A DNA stretch of 64,000 nucleotides from Sulfuricella denitrificans (GTDB lineage Bacteria; Pseudomonadota; Gammaproteobacteria; Burkholderiales; Sulfuricellaceae), in the NCBI GenBank assembly GCA_002632355.1, contig NSJJ01000004.1:124001-188000 (forward strand), in the 5' to 3' direction. Positions 39,929-49,066 of the stretch are shown here, piece by piece. Below the pieces are notes generated by a model. The model worked only from the letters and a program-made list of their open reading frames with translations, had not been told where the DNA came from and did no database searches. Made by a program: the position numbers and the translations under genes. Each line of letters begins with the position of its first letter. Positions within the stretch are counted from its first letter, which is position 1.

Positions 39929-41542
39929 TTACGGGTTCTTGATCTCGGAACCACTACGCAGGTAGAACCACCAGTTCAGAATGAGGCACAGTGCATAGAA
40001 AATTGCGAAACCATACATCGCATTTTCTGGCGTTCCCGCCTTGATCTGGCCACCAATCACCACTGGTGCAATAAAGGCACCGTAGGCTGCCACAGCAGAA
40101 GTCCAGCCCAGTACCGGTCCAGCCTGCACGCGATCGAAAATCACGCCGACGGAGCGGAATGTTGAACCGTTACCGATTCCGGATGCAGCAAACAGCACCA
40201 CGAAGATCACCATGAAAATGGTGAAATACTGTTCCGGTGTGGCAGAGTTATAGGCCAGGAACATCACATAACCCGCTGCTGCAGAAGCACCCACCATCAC
40301 AACAGAAATCAGTTGAGTCACGATGGAACCGCCAACTTTATCGGAAATCCAGCCGCCAACCGGGCGAATCAGGGCGCCGACAAATGGGCCAATCCAGGCA
40401 TAGGTCAGCGCAGAAGGCGCATTGGGGTTTTTCAGAACGTGTGTCATCAGGCCGGTAGCCGGATCAACTACGTGCTGGAAGCCGAAAATCACTGTAATAG
40501 CGAGAGGCACAGCCATCGAAAAGCCGATGAAAGAACCGAATGTCAGCACATACAGCACGGTCAGCGACCAGGTATGCTTGTTCTTGAAAATGGCAAACTG
40601 CTTCTCGATATTGGCTTTCATTTCACCAAAAGCCGCGAGCTTCATGACAATCAGAGTTGCAACAATGATCAGCGGCAAAGCCACCCACATATTCAGGAGA
40701 CCCAGGCCGGTAGGTGCAGGAAGGTAAAGGTAAAGGCCTACTGCGGCGGTCATGAAAGCCAGGCCATACAGCCAGAGAATTTTAATAAAGGCCGAAATCG
40801 TAGAGCCGATATTCGGAGAAATCGGCATCAGGTTATTCATGCCGAAGAAACCCAGGACACCCAGGGGAATCAGTGCCAGCAGCCACACAAAACCGGCGTT
40901 CTGGATATAGGTTGGGGTGCCGGCGAGAATCTTGCCGAGAATCCAGCCACTATCCTTCATCAACTCCATGGAACCGCCCGCGAATGCGCCGAAAATGCCT
41001 GCAGTCATCACCAGAGGAATAAGAATCTGCATGGTAGTCACGCCGAAGTTACCCAGACCAGCATTCAGACCCAGAGCGGTTCCTTGCAGACGCTTGGGGT
41101 AGAAAGTGCTGATATTGGACATCGAGCAGGCAAAGTTGCCGCCACCGACACCGGACAACAGTGCCAGCAACTGGAATACCCACAACGGAGTGCTCTTGTC
41201 CTGTAGCGCAATACCCGCGCCAAAAGCAGGAATCATCAGCAATGCAGTGGTCAGGAAAATCGTGTTGCGGCCTCCAGCGATACGGATAAAGAAGGAGGAA
41301 GGAATGCGCAATGTCGCGCCTGCCAGTCCGGCAATCGCGGTCAGGTTAAACAACTGGTCCTTGGTGAAAGGAAAACCGAGATTGAGCATCTGTACAGTCA
41401 AGATGCCCCACATCAGCCAGATGGCGAAACCCATGAGCAGGCTGGGGATAGAAATCCACAGGTTGCGGCTGGCAACTTTCTTCCCTGTAGATTCCCAGAA
41501 CGCGTTGTCTTCCACGTTCCAGTCCTTGATATTTATCGACAT
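39929..41542 (-). CDS. narK2: Nitrate/nitrite transporter, NarK2-type
   Basis: 537 residues with about 12 membrane segments of the major facilitator superfamily. AGLAGATLRIPSSFFIRIAGGRN and GGGNFACSMSNISTFYPK are nitrate-signature regions with conserved Arg and Gly-rich helices. In the narK1K2GHJI order known from Pseudomonas, the second transporter acts in nitrate/nitrite exchange, which also removes nitrite. The longer-than-average length comes from extended loops. An AGGAGG-like site precedes the ATG; gap to narG is 39 bp. Confidence 0.9.
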   Translation of the reverse strand: MSINIKDWNVEDNAFWESTGKKVASRNLWISIPSLLMGFAIWLMWGILTVQMLNLGFPFTKDQLFNLTAIAGLAGATLRIPSSFFIRIAGGRNTIFLTTALLMIPAFGAGIALQDKSTPLWVFQLLALLSGVGGGNFACSMSNISTFYPKRLQGTALGLNAGLGNFGVTTMQILIPLVMTAGIFGAFAGGSMELMKDSGWILGKILAGTPTYIQNAGFVWLLALIPLGVLGFFGMNNLMPISPNIGSTISAFIKILWLYGLAFMTAAVGLYLYLPAPTGLGLLNMWVALPLIIVATLIVMKLAAFGEMKANIEKQFAIFKNKHTWSLTVLYVLTFGSFIGFSMAVPLAITVIFGFQHVVDPATGLMTHVLKNPNAPSALTYAWIGPFVGALIRPVGGWISDKVGGSIVTQLISVVMVGASAAAGYVMFLAYNSATPEQYFTIFMVIFVVLFAASGIGNGSTFRSVGVIFDRVQAGPVLGWTSAVAAYGAFIAPVVIGGQIKAGTPENAMYGFAIFYALCLILNWWFYLRSGSEIKNP

Positions 41543-41583
41543 TTTTCAATACCTCCAGTTTTATCGTTGTTTAACAATTACAT

Positions 41584-42846
41584 TTATTCCAGCGTATCTG
41601 CCTGCTGAAGCTTGCGGTGACGTTTTGCATCCAGTGGTCTTACTTCAGTCCAGTACATCCACATCAGGGAAACCCAAACCACACCGAACATCAGCATGAA
41701 TGCAGAAGAACGGATTCCGGTCAGATCCACCAGCGCACCGAACATGATAGGCATCAGGAATCCGCCCATACCCCCGGCCAGTCCGACCACGCCAGAAATC
41801 ACGCCGATGTTCTTGGGATAGTCGTCAGAGATGTACTTGAACACCGAGGCCTTGCCGATTGCAAAGGCAATTCCCAGGGTAAACATGATGATGGTGAAAG
41901 CAATCGGCCCGAGGCCCACGTGGTAAGTCGATGGTCCGGTTACGGTATGAATGGTGAATTCGGTCTGCGGATAAGACAGGAAGAAGAGGCACACCAGAGA
42001 AACCCACAACACCCACCAGGTAATGGAATGCGCGCCAAACTTATCTGAGAAATAGCCACCCACGGCCCGCAGCACACCGCCAGGAACGCTGAATGCGGCC
42101 GCCATCAGAGCTGCATGCGTGAGATCGAAGTGGTATTCGGTCACATAGTATTTGGTCATCCACAGGGCAAGGGCGACATAGCCGCCGAACACAATGGAAT
42201 AATACTGGCTGTAGCGCCACACCCTGGGGTCCTTCAAAGCGGCAAGCTGCTCCCGTACAGTAACCGCCTTACCCACTTTGTGTTCTGGATCGGTAAACGA
42301 AAAAAACCAGAACAGGATTGCTGTAATCAGCATGAGAACTGCATACATCTGCGGCACCATCGCCCAGCCATAAGCCACTACGATGGAAGGCGCTACCAGC
42401 TTGGTAATCGCCGCGCCGGTATTGCCGGCACCGAAGATACCCATGGCCGTCCCCTGCTTCTGCTTGGGAAACCAGCGCGCACAGTAGGAAATACCGACGG
42501 TGAACGAACCGCCAGCCACGCCCACGAACAGGCCGGTTACCAGAAACTGCCAGAACGCTGTAGCCTGGGAAATCATGTAAATCGGGATGATGGTGGATAG
42601 CATCAGAACAAAAAACACGATGCGCCCGCCGAATTTATCGGTCCACATGCCCAAGGGTAGGCGGATCAGCGAGCCGGTCAGCACCGGTGTCGCCACCAGG
42701 AGGCCGAACTGGGTTTCATTGAGATCCAGGATCTTCTTGATGGGGATGCCGATCACGGCGAACATCATCCAGATCATGAAGCAGACGGTGAATGCAATCG
42801 TACTGGCAGTCACCACGGACCAAGCTTTGTATTCCTGCGAAGCCAT
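41584..42846 (-). CDS. narK1: Nitrate transporter, NarK1-type
   Basis: 420 residues and about 12 membrane segments. LIRLPLGMWTDKFGGR and GVAGGSFTVGISYCARWFPKQKQGTAMGIFGAGNTGAA are the family signatures, the latter containing the nitrate signature. Type I NarK proteins are thought to be proton-nitrate symporters that start nitrate respiration. The start at 42846 is chosen because GGGAGGA lies just upstream; an in-frame ATG 13 codons earlier lacks support. First gene of narK1K2GHJI. Confidence 0.92.
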   Translation of the reverse strand: MASQEYKAWSVVTASTIAFTVCFMIWMMFAVIGIPIKKILDLNETQFGLLVATPVLTGSLIRLPLGMWTDKFGGRIVFFVLMLSTIIPIYMISQATAFWQFLVTGLFVGVAGGSFTVGISYCARWFPKQKQGTAMGIFGAGNTGAAITKLVAPSIVVAYGWAMVPQMYAVLMLITAILFWFFSFTDPEHKVGKAVTVREQLAALKDPRVWRYSQYYSIVFGGYVALALWMTKYYVTEYHFDLTHAALMAAAFSVPGGVLRAVGGYFSDKFGAHSITWWVLWVSLVCLFFLSYPQTEFTIHTVTGPSTYHVGLGPIAFTIIMFTLGIAFAIGKASVFKYISDDYPKNIGVISGVVGLAGGMGGFLMPIMFGALVDLTGIRSSAFMLMFGVVWVSLMWMYWTEVRPLDAKRHRKLQQADTLE

Positions 42847-42892
42847 GCTCTCCTCCCTTTCAGTTCTGACAGGTTTTTTTGTCACGCTGCCA

Positions 42893-42923
42893 GAATAGGC
42901 CGATCTGGATGCGCAGCCTATTC
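42893..42923. promoter_or_regulatory. Perfect inverted repeat in the narK1 leader
   Basis: GAATAGGC (42893-42900) and GCCTATTC (42916-42923) are perfect 8-bp complements with a 15-bp spacer, 47-77 bp upstream of the narK1 start. It could be an operator (centres 23 bp apart, about two turns) or an RNA hairpin in the leader. It does not match the FNR consensus. Confidence 0.45.
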
Positions 42924-42974
42924 GTCAAAAGAACAGTCGGAAAAGGGCAAAAGGAGGGGGCGCAGACTGCAGGA

Positions 42975-43004
42975 ACTAGTTACATCAGACGGGCGGACTA
43001 GTTA
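42975..43004. promoter_or_regulatory. Two direct repeats ACTAGTTA, 22 bp apart, upstream of narK1
   Basis: ACTAGTTA occurs at 42975-42982 and 42997-43004. The 22-bp step puts both on the same face of the helix. They are 129-158 bp before the narK1 start codon, a position suited to an activator. They do not match the known NarL heptamer. Confidence 0.4.
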
Positions 43005-43080
43005 TTTTGGCGTACAGCCTGAAGGAGTTCAGATAACAGTGGCAAGAAACAAGTGCCGGAGCTGCGACGAGTTCCGGGCG

Positions 43081-43755
43081 TCACTGTTCTTCTTTTAGGG
43101 CCAGCCCATGTTCCACGGCATATACGGCCGCCTGAACCCGGCTGGTCAGATTGAGCTTCTTGAGTATGCTCTGGACGTGAATTTTTACCGTGCTTTCAGC
43201 CACGTTCAGCACGCGTGCCATTTCCTTGTTGCTGGCCCCCCTGGCAAGCAGGGTAATGATTTCCCTCTCACGGGGGGTGAGTTTTTCCCGGTCAGCCTCA
43301 ACAAGCGGCACCGGACCCTCTGCCTTGGGCTGGGTACGCAGGCCCTCCACCAGCTTCCCGGTCATCAAGGGGGAAATAATGGATTCTCCGCGCGCCACGC
43401 TCTGTATGGCATTCACCAGGTAATCGGTATCGATATTCTTGAGCAGATAACCTGCCGCACCTGCGCGCAGGCAGTCGACCAGATCCTCCGCATCTTCCGA
43501 CACCGTGAGCATGAGCACCCGCGTGCCCGGCGCATCCTCCGAAATCAGCCGGACTGCCTCACGACCGCTTATCCCGGGCATGTGGAGATCCAGCAGTACC
43601 ACATCCGGTTTTAGAGACATGGCGCGTTTCACGCCCTCAAGTCCGTCTCCCGCTTCGCCCACCACCTCGAAATCCTTCTGCCGCTGCAGCAGCAGTTTTA
43701 TTCCGCTGCGGAACAGGGTATGGTCGTCCACGATGAGCACTCTGATCGGGTTCAT
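43081..43755 (-). CDS. narL: Nitrate/nitrite response regulator NarL
   Basis: 224 residues. The receiver domain carries the phosphorylation site Asp in VVLLDLHMPG (near residue 57) and the conserved Lys in YLLKNI (near residue 107). The C-terminal LuxR-type helix-turn-helix (LTPREREIITLLARGASNKEMARVLNVAESTVKIHV) binds DNA. It should activate the nar genes 234 bp downstream when nitrate is sensed. The start overlaps the narX stop (ATGA). Confidence 0.95.
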   Translation of the reverse strand: MNPIRVLIVDDHTLFRSGIKLLLQRQKDFEVVGEAGDGLEGVKRAMSLKPDVVLLDLHMPGISGREAVRLISEDAPGTRVLMLTVSEDAEDLVDCLRAGAAGYLLKNIDTDYLVNAIQSVARGESIISPLMTGKLVEGLRTQPKAEGPVPLVEADREKLTPREREIITLLARGASNKEMARVLNVAESTVKIHVQSILKKLNLTSRVQAAVYAVEHGLALKEEQ

Positions 43756-45683
43756 GCGGCTTCCTTGTATGATTTGTCCAGAGTCAGTCTGATTTCCGTG
43801 CCTGTTCCTACCCTGGAAACAATACCGAGCTGACCTCCAATACGATGGGCTCGTTCCTTCATGATACTGATGCCAACATGTGAGTCACCGGGCTGTAGCT
43901 CCGGGTTGAAGCCATGACCATTGTCACGTACCGAAATAACGAAATCGCCATTTCGTGAAATCTCAACAGTCACATTACTGGCGGCCGCATGTTTTCTGAT
44001 ATTTGACAGTGCCTCCTGAACAATATGCAACACCTGTGTCTCGTTGCTGGTATCGAGCGGCGCGCCCTCGCCGCTAATGTTCAATGTTGCCTTGATTCCG
44101 GTCTGGCCTTCGAATTTCTCCAGCGAACTCCGGATCGCCCCTTCCAGATCGGACTGGTGTACGCGCGTACGGAAATGAACCAGCAATTCGCGCACATCGT
44201 CGTAACTTTCCTGCACACCTTCACGAATATGCGAAAGCCCCTCTACAACTTCACTGTCATTCCCCTTGCGGAAAGAGTCTTCCAGCATCTGTATCTGGAT
44301 GTTGAGGAAAGCCAAACCCTGGGCGATGCTGTCATGCAGTTCCTGAGCCAGCAGATTGCGTTCTTCCGAGATTGCCATTTCCTTCTCGCGCGAAACCAGG
44401 CGCTGCCCCTCGATTGCCGCTCCGAGATGCTGGCCTACGGCTTCCAGCAAATGCACTTCCATCGGCGTGAAACCGCGCGCCTTAAGGAAATAAAGGTTAA
44501 AAATCCCGATCAGGCGTTTTTTTACCTTGATGGTAAAGACAGACACCGAGCGATATCCTTCGTCCCGGCAGTTATACATCAGCTTGAGTTCTGTCGGCTG
44601 ATGCAGATCGAAAAAGGCCGGGGTCTGCGAGCTCGCTGCTCCGCCGCACAGGCATTCGCCCATATTGAGACAGGATTCTTTCTGCGCAAAATCATCGCTC
44701 AGGCCTTCTGTCACAACCAGGTGAATTTTCTGTGTACTGGGATCAACCAGTCTTACTGCCCCACCCTCGGCATTGAACTGGGTCATCAGTCGCCGGATGA
44801 AGCGCCGGGAAAGCTCCTCCACCGCAGCCGGTTCGTTGAGCAGGGCGGTCACTTCATACAGCAAGCCCAGTTCCTGGTTTTTTTCCTCCAGACTGTGCGT
44901 CTTCGTTTCCACTCGCTGCTCCAGGGTGTTGTATAAGCCCTCCAGATGATCCGCCATCTGATTGAATCCGAGCGCCAAAGCTCCGAACTCGTCACGGTTT
45001 TCCACAGGCACGCGCACACTGAAATCCTCTCCCGCCATGCGCTGTATGCCTTCCTGCAACTTGGTGGCAGGACGAATTATCAGCAGATACATGAGGAATA
45101 TGAGAATCACGGTTCCCACGATGGCCAGCATCACCAGACCCAGCTGAATCGATCGCAACAAGCTGGTTTTGTAGGCATTATCACGTTCGACGCTCAGCAC
45201 CAGACCATTGACCAGGCCCACATAATTTTCCACCGAGGGGCGGATTTCCTTTAACAGGCGGTGACGCGCCTCGGGTTCATGACTGTTCAGCACGCCCTCC
45301 AGCAATGGACGGATATGCCCTTGCCATTCCAGCCTGAGGTTCGCCATCTGACGCCGTACCCCCACGTCCTTTGGCAACAGCAGAGGGCGTGAAGGATCAC
45401 CCTGTTCAAGATCCATCAGGGTTTTTTCGAAGGCGGCCATTTCCCGGTGCACCTCGCCTTCCATACTCTCCTGATCCAGGCCGAAATATATGTTGTACGT
45501 CAGGAGATAAGCCAATCTGTAGGAACGCATACGTTCGCTACCGGCATCATTGATCGCTGCCGCACCGCCCTCCAGTTGCCAGGAAACATACAGCGTCAGG
45601 CTGATGGCAATCAGGGCAACGCAGAAAAAGGCGAGCAGAATACTCACCAGTTTGGAACTTAGTGTCTGGAAAGATTTAATCAT
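43752..45683 (-). CDS. narX: Nitrate/nitrite sensor histidine kinase NarX
   Basis: About 643 residues. Two membrane helices flank a periplasmic helical sensor domain with GSERMRSYRLAYLLTYN, the region that binds nitrate in this family. A HAMP domain (about 205-260), a GAF-like domain with several cysteines (CLNMGECLCGG), a HisKA_3 domain with ELHDSIAQGLAF (phospho-His) and a HATPase domain follow. It phosphorylates NarL. The start at MIKSFQ is the family-like one; the ribosome site is weak, and the open frame extends 38 codons upstream. Confidence 0.93.
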   Translation of the reverse strand: MIKSFQTLSSKLVSILLAFFCVALIAISLTLYVSWQLEGGAAAINDAGSERMRSYRLAYLLTYNIYFGLDQESMEGEVHREMAAFEKTLMDLEQGDPSRPLLLPKDVGVRRQMANLRLEWQGHIRPLLEGVLNSHEPEARHRLLKEIRPSVENYVGLVNGLVLSVERDNAYKTSLLRSIQLGLVMLAIVGTVILIFLMYLLIIRPATKLQEGIQRMAGEDFSVRVPVENRDEFGALALGFNQMADHLEGLYNTLEQRVETKTHSLEEKNQELGLLYEVTALLNEPAAVEELSRRFIRRLMTQFNAEGGAVRLVDPSTQKIHLVVTEGLSDDFAQKESCLNMGECLCGGAASSQTPAFFDLHQPTELKLMYNCRDEGYRSVSVFTIKVKKRLIGIFNLYFLKARGFTPMEVHLLEAVGQHLGAAIEGQRLVSREKEMAISEERNLLAQELHDSIAQGLAFLNIQIQMLEDSFRKGNDSEVVEGLSHIREGVQESYDDVRELLVHFRTRVHQSDLEGAIRSSLEKFEGQTGIKATLNISGEGAPLDTSNETQVLHIVQEALSNIRKHAAASNVTVEISRNGDFVISVRDNGHGFNPELQPGDSHVGISIMKERAHRIGGQLGIVSRVGTGTEIRLTLDKSYKEAA

Positions 45684-45760
45684 CGGGTATGTCGGGTGCT
45701 GTTTGCATGCCGACCATGTTGCCCAACATGAAGGCGGCTGTAAAGAATTGCAGGGGCCCC

Positions 45761-45778
45761 GGGGTTTTATACAACCCC
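45761..45778. repeat. GC-clamped inverted repeat between lpdA and narX
   Basis: GGGGTT (45761-45766) and AACCCC (45773-45778) pair around TTATAC. In the minus-strand transcript it lies just after lpdA, but no T run follows, so it is not a standard terminator. On the minus strand the loop contains GTATAA, which could alternatively be part of a narX promoter. Confidence 0.3.
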
Positions 45779-45806
45779 CCCCGGATCCTGCTGCCAACCA
45801 GCGCCG

Positions 45807-47540
45807 CTACTTGCGCTTGATATAAAGGTCAGTAATCGTACCCTCGGCCATTTCGGCGGCGAAGCACAGTGTTTCTGACAAGGTGGGATGAGGATGGATC
45901 GTCAGGCCAAGGTCCTGTGCATCGGCCCCCATTTCCAGCGCCAGCACCGCTTCGGCAATGAGCTCACCCGCATTCGGGCCGACGATAGCGGCACCGATGA
46001 TCCGCTTTGTTTCCTTGTCCAGCAACAGCTTGGTGGCACCATATTCTGCATTGATCGAAAGTGCGCGTCCGCTGGCGGCCCATGGAAAGCTGGCCTTTTC
46101 GTATTCGATGCCTAGTGCTTTGGCCTCGGTTTCGGTCAAACCCATCCATGCCACTTCCGGATCGGTATAAGCCACGGAGGGGATGGTGCGCGCATCGAAG
46201 GCCGCCTTGTGCCCGGAAATCACTTCTGCAGCGACTTTGGCCTCGTGTACCGCCTTATGGGCCAGCATGGGCTGCCCAACGATATCCCCGATAGCGAAAA
46301 TGTGCGGCACATTGGTGCGCTGCTGTTTATCCACGGGAATGAATCCCTGTTCGTTCACCGTAACGCCGGCTTGTTCGGCACCGATCAGAGTGCCATTCGG
46401 ACGACGGCCTACCGCAACCAGCACACGATCGAACAACGCCGGCGCAGGCGCATTTTCGCCCTCGAAAGTGGCCAGAATCCCTTCTTTCCTGGCTTCCAGA
46501 GCGGCAACCCGGTTCTTGAGAAGGATGGACTCATACTGCTTCTCGATCTTTTTGTGCAAGGGTTTGACGATATCCTTGTCGCATCCCGGAATGAGTTGTT
46601 CGCCCAGTTCCACCACGGTGATTTTTGATCCCAGCGCATGATAAACCGTCGCCATTTCAAGTCCGATAATACCGCCGCCGATCACCAGCATGCGCTTCGG
46701 CACATCTGCCAGTGCCAGTGCGCCGGTAGAATCCATGATGCGGGGATCTTCTGGGAAAACAGGAATATTCACTACCCGCGAGCCGGCAGCAATCACCGCA
46801 TTATCGAAGGAGATATCCATCTCGCCATTGGACGTTTTCACCCGGATATGATGCGGTGCGATAAATTGACCATTTCCGTGGATAACCTGAACATTGCGCT
46901 GCTTCGCCAGTTGTGCGAGGCCGCCAGTCAGGCGATTCACCACGCTTTCCTTCCAGCCACGCACCTGGTCGATATCAACCTCAGGACTGGCGAACTTCAC
47001 GCCATGGCTGCCCATATCCTCGGCCTCGGCTATGACCTTTGCCACGTGCAGCAAGGCCTTGGAAGGAATGCAGCCAACATTAAGGCAAACACCACCCAGC
47101 GAAGCATGACGCTCAATCAGGATAACCTTCCTGCCCAGATCGGCCGCACGGAAAGCGGCTGTATAGCCGCCAGGGCCAGCGCCCAGCACGACCACATCCG
47201 CATGGATTTGCTGTCCTTTGCTTTCTGACGCCATGGCAGCCTGGCCTGCCATGACTTCCAGAACTGGCGTTTCCGGCACGGTTGCCACAGCCGCAGCCTC
47301 CTCCACTTCCAGGGTCAGTATTTCGCTACCCTGGGCCACTTTGTCACCCACTTTCAGCTTGATTGAATTTACGATGCCGGCGTGGCTGGACGGGATTTCC
47401 ATCGTCGACTTGTCGCTTTCGAGAGTAAGTAGCGAAGTGTCTTTCTCCACTCTGTCGCCTGGCTTGACCAGCACTTCGATCACCGGCACATTGTTGAAGT
47501 CGCCAATATCCGGTACGGTTATTTCGATAATTTTGCTCAT
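45807..47540 (-). CDS. lpdA: Dihydrolipoyl dehydrogenase (E3) with N-terminal lipoyl domain
   Basis: 577 residues, about 110 more than a plain E3. Residues 1-80 form a lipoyl domain with the lipoylated Lys in TLESDKSTME; an Ala/Val/Glu-rich linker follows. The flavoprotein part has the FAD site VVVLGAGPGGYTAAFRAADLG, the redox disulfide GGVCLNVGCIPSK and the C-terminal catalytic HPHPTLSE. It reoxidises lipoyl groups of pyruvate dehydrogenase, reducing NAD+. E3 with a lipoyl domain is known in several betaproteobacteria. Confidence 0.96.
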   Translation of the reverse strand: MSKIIEITVPDIGDFNNVPVIEVLVKPGDRVEKDTSLLTLESDKSTMEIPSSHAGIVNSIKLKVGDKVAQGSEILTLEVEEAAAVATVPETPVLEVMAGQAAMASESKGQQIHADVVVLGAGPGGYTAAFRAADLGRKVILIERHASLGGVCLNVGCIPSKALLHVAKVIAEAEDMGSHGVKFASPEVDIDQVRGWKESVVNRLTGGLAQLAKQRNVQVIHGNGQFIAPHHIRVKTSNGEMDISFDNAVIAAGSRVVNIPVFPEDPRIMDSTGALALADVPKRMLVIGGGIIGLEMATVYHALGSKITVVELGEQLIPGCDKDIVKPLHKKIEKQYESILLKNRVAALEARKEGILATFEGENAPAPALFDRVLVAVGRRPNGTLIGAEQAGVTVNEQGFIPVDKQQRTNVPHIFAIGDIVGQPMLAHKAVHEAKVAAEVISGHKAAFDARTIPSVAYTDPEVAWMGLTETEAKALGIEYEKASFPWAASGRALSINAEYGATKLLLDKETKRIIGAAIVGPNAGELIAEAVLALEMGADAQDLGLTIHPHPTLSETLCFAAEMAEGTITDLYIKRK

Positions 47541-47654
47541 AATCCCACCTGCGGCCTATTCGTCCGCGCTCAAGCGATTAAATTCAGTCTCTGCTCGTTG
47601 CAGCACGCACCGCAGCAGTCATAAAACGCGAATGACTCTCCTGATTCAACTATT

Positions 47655-48980
47655 TTAAAGCAGCAAACGCCGCACATCGGAGAGGACGGCACTGAGAAAA
47701 GAAGTCATGCGCGCACCCAGCGCACCGTCAATCACGCGATGATCATAAGAAAGCGACAGCGGGAGCATGAGACGCGGAACAAACTCTTTCCCATTCCACA
47801 CCGGCTTCATGCTGGAGCGTGAAACACCGAGAATCGCCACTTCAGGCAGATTGAGGATCGGGGTGAAATAAGTACCGCCGATACCACCCAGGCTGGAAAT
47901 ACTCATGCTGCCGCCCTGCATTTCAGCAGGGGAAATCTTTTTCTCGCGCGCCTTGGCAGACAGTGTACCCAGCTCGCGCGCGATATCCAGCAAGCCCTTC
48001 TGATCGACATCGCGGATCACCGGAACCACCAGACCATCGGGCGTATCGGCAGCAAAGCCGATATGGAAATACTGTTTCATCACCAGGCTTTCTCCATCCG
48101 CAGAAAGGGAGGCGTTAAATTCCGGATAGGTTTTCAGGCCTGCCGCCACCGCTTTCATCAAAAACGGCAACAGCGTGAGTTTGACGCCTTGCTTGCCAGC
48201 CTCGTCAAGCATGCCCTTGCGGAAGACTTCCAGTTCGGTGATATCCACTTCCTCGAACTGCGTGACATGAGGCGCCGCCACCCAGTTGCGGTGCAGATTG
48301 GCACCAGAAATTTTCTTGATCTTGGAAAGCGGCTTGACCTCAACCAGCCCGAACCGGGTAAAGTCCACAGCCGGCATCGCTGCCAGGCCCAGGCTCAGTC
48401 CGCCTGTGGCGCCACCACGCGGCTTTGCCAGTTCAGCCTTGACGAAGGCCTGCACATCCTCTTTCAGGACCCGGCGTTTCGGACCTGAACCATTGACCAA
48501 AGAAAGGTCCACTCCGAGTTCGCGTGCAAAAGCGCGTACAGAGGGACTGGCGTGAACCTTGCCACCACTTTCTGCCACAGCGCCCCCCCTGACAAGGGGG
48601 ACGGAAGGGGATTGGGGTGCTGGGGGAGTTTGGCCCGGAGGTGCGCTCACCGCTACGGGCTGTGGCGCCGGCTTGCTTTCAGCCACGGCATCAGAGACAG
48701 CTTGAGCCGCCTTGGAGGGAACCGCCGCAGATGCACTCTCCTCTGCCTCCATGGTCAGGATCAATGTCCCTTCAGCCGCCTTTTCACCCGCCTTGAGACG
48801 CACCGCCTTCACTTTCCCGGCAAAGGGTGCCGGGATATCCATGGTGGCCTTGTCGCTCTCCAGTGTGACCAGGGAATCCTCTACCTTGACCACATCGCCT
48901 TCCTTGACCAGCACTTCGATCACGTCCACTTCGGGAAAATTCCCGATGTCCGGAACACGCACTTCCTTGATGTTCGACAC
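47655..48980 (-). CDS. aceF: Dihydrolipoamide acetyltransferase (E2 of pyruvate dehydrogenase)
   Basis: 441 residues. One lipoyl domain (Lys in [10 protein letters not shown], near residue 43), an Ala/Pro-rich linker (80-140), a peripheral-subunit-binding domain ([17 protein letters not shown]) and the catalytic domain ending with [14 protein letters not shown], which holds the active His and Asp. It forms the core of the complex and makes acetyl-CoA. The start is GTG at 48980 with AGGAGA upstream; the frame upstream of it is not conserved. Confidence 0.95.
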   Translation of the reverse strand: MSNIKEVRVPDIGNFPEVDVIEVLVKEGDVVKVEDSLVTLESDKATMDIPAPFAGKVKAVRLKAGEKAAEGTLILTMEAEESASAAVPSKAAQAVSDAVAESKPAPQPVAVSAPPGQTPPAPQSPSVPLVRGGAVAESGGKVHASPSVRAFARELGVDLSLVNGSGPKRRVLKEDVQAFVKAELAKPRGGATGGLSLGLAAMPAVDFTRFGLVEVKPLSKIKKISGANLHRNWVAAPHVTQFEEVDITELEVFRKGMLDEAGKQGVKLTLLPFLMKAVAAGLKTYPEFNASLSADGESLVMKQYFHIGFAADTPDGLVVPVIRDVDQKGLLDIARELGTLSAKAREKKISPAEMQGGSMSISSLGGIGGTYFTPILNLPEVAILGVSRSSMKPVWNGKEFVPRLMLPLSLSYDHRVIDGALGARMTSFLSAVLSDVRRLLL

Positions 48981-49066
48981 TATTCTTTCTCCTGGCTTTT
49001 CACCGCGCTGGGGAAGCTTGACAGCATGACCTGAAGAACCTCCACCTTTCACGGCTAAACACTTTG

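Noticed and set aside
42847-43080. FNR box or NarL heptamer pair in the nar promoter
   Set aside because: Neither TTGAT-N4-ATCAA nor a convincing TACYYMT pair could be read by eye.
45684-45797. N-terminal extension of NarX
   Set aside because: The added 38 residues are Pro/Cys-rich and unlike a sensor kinase leader; the membrane helix begins right after MIKSFQ.
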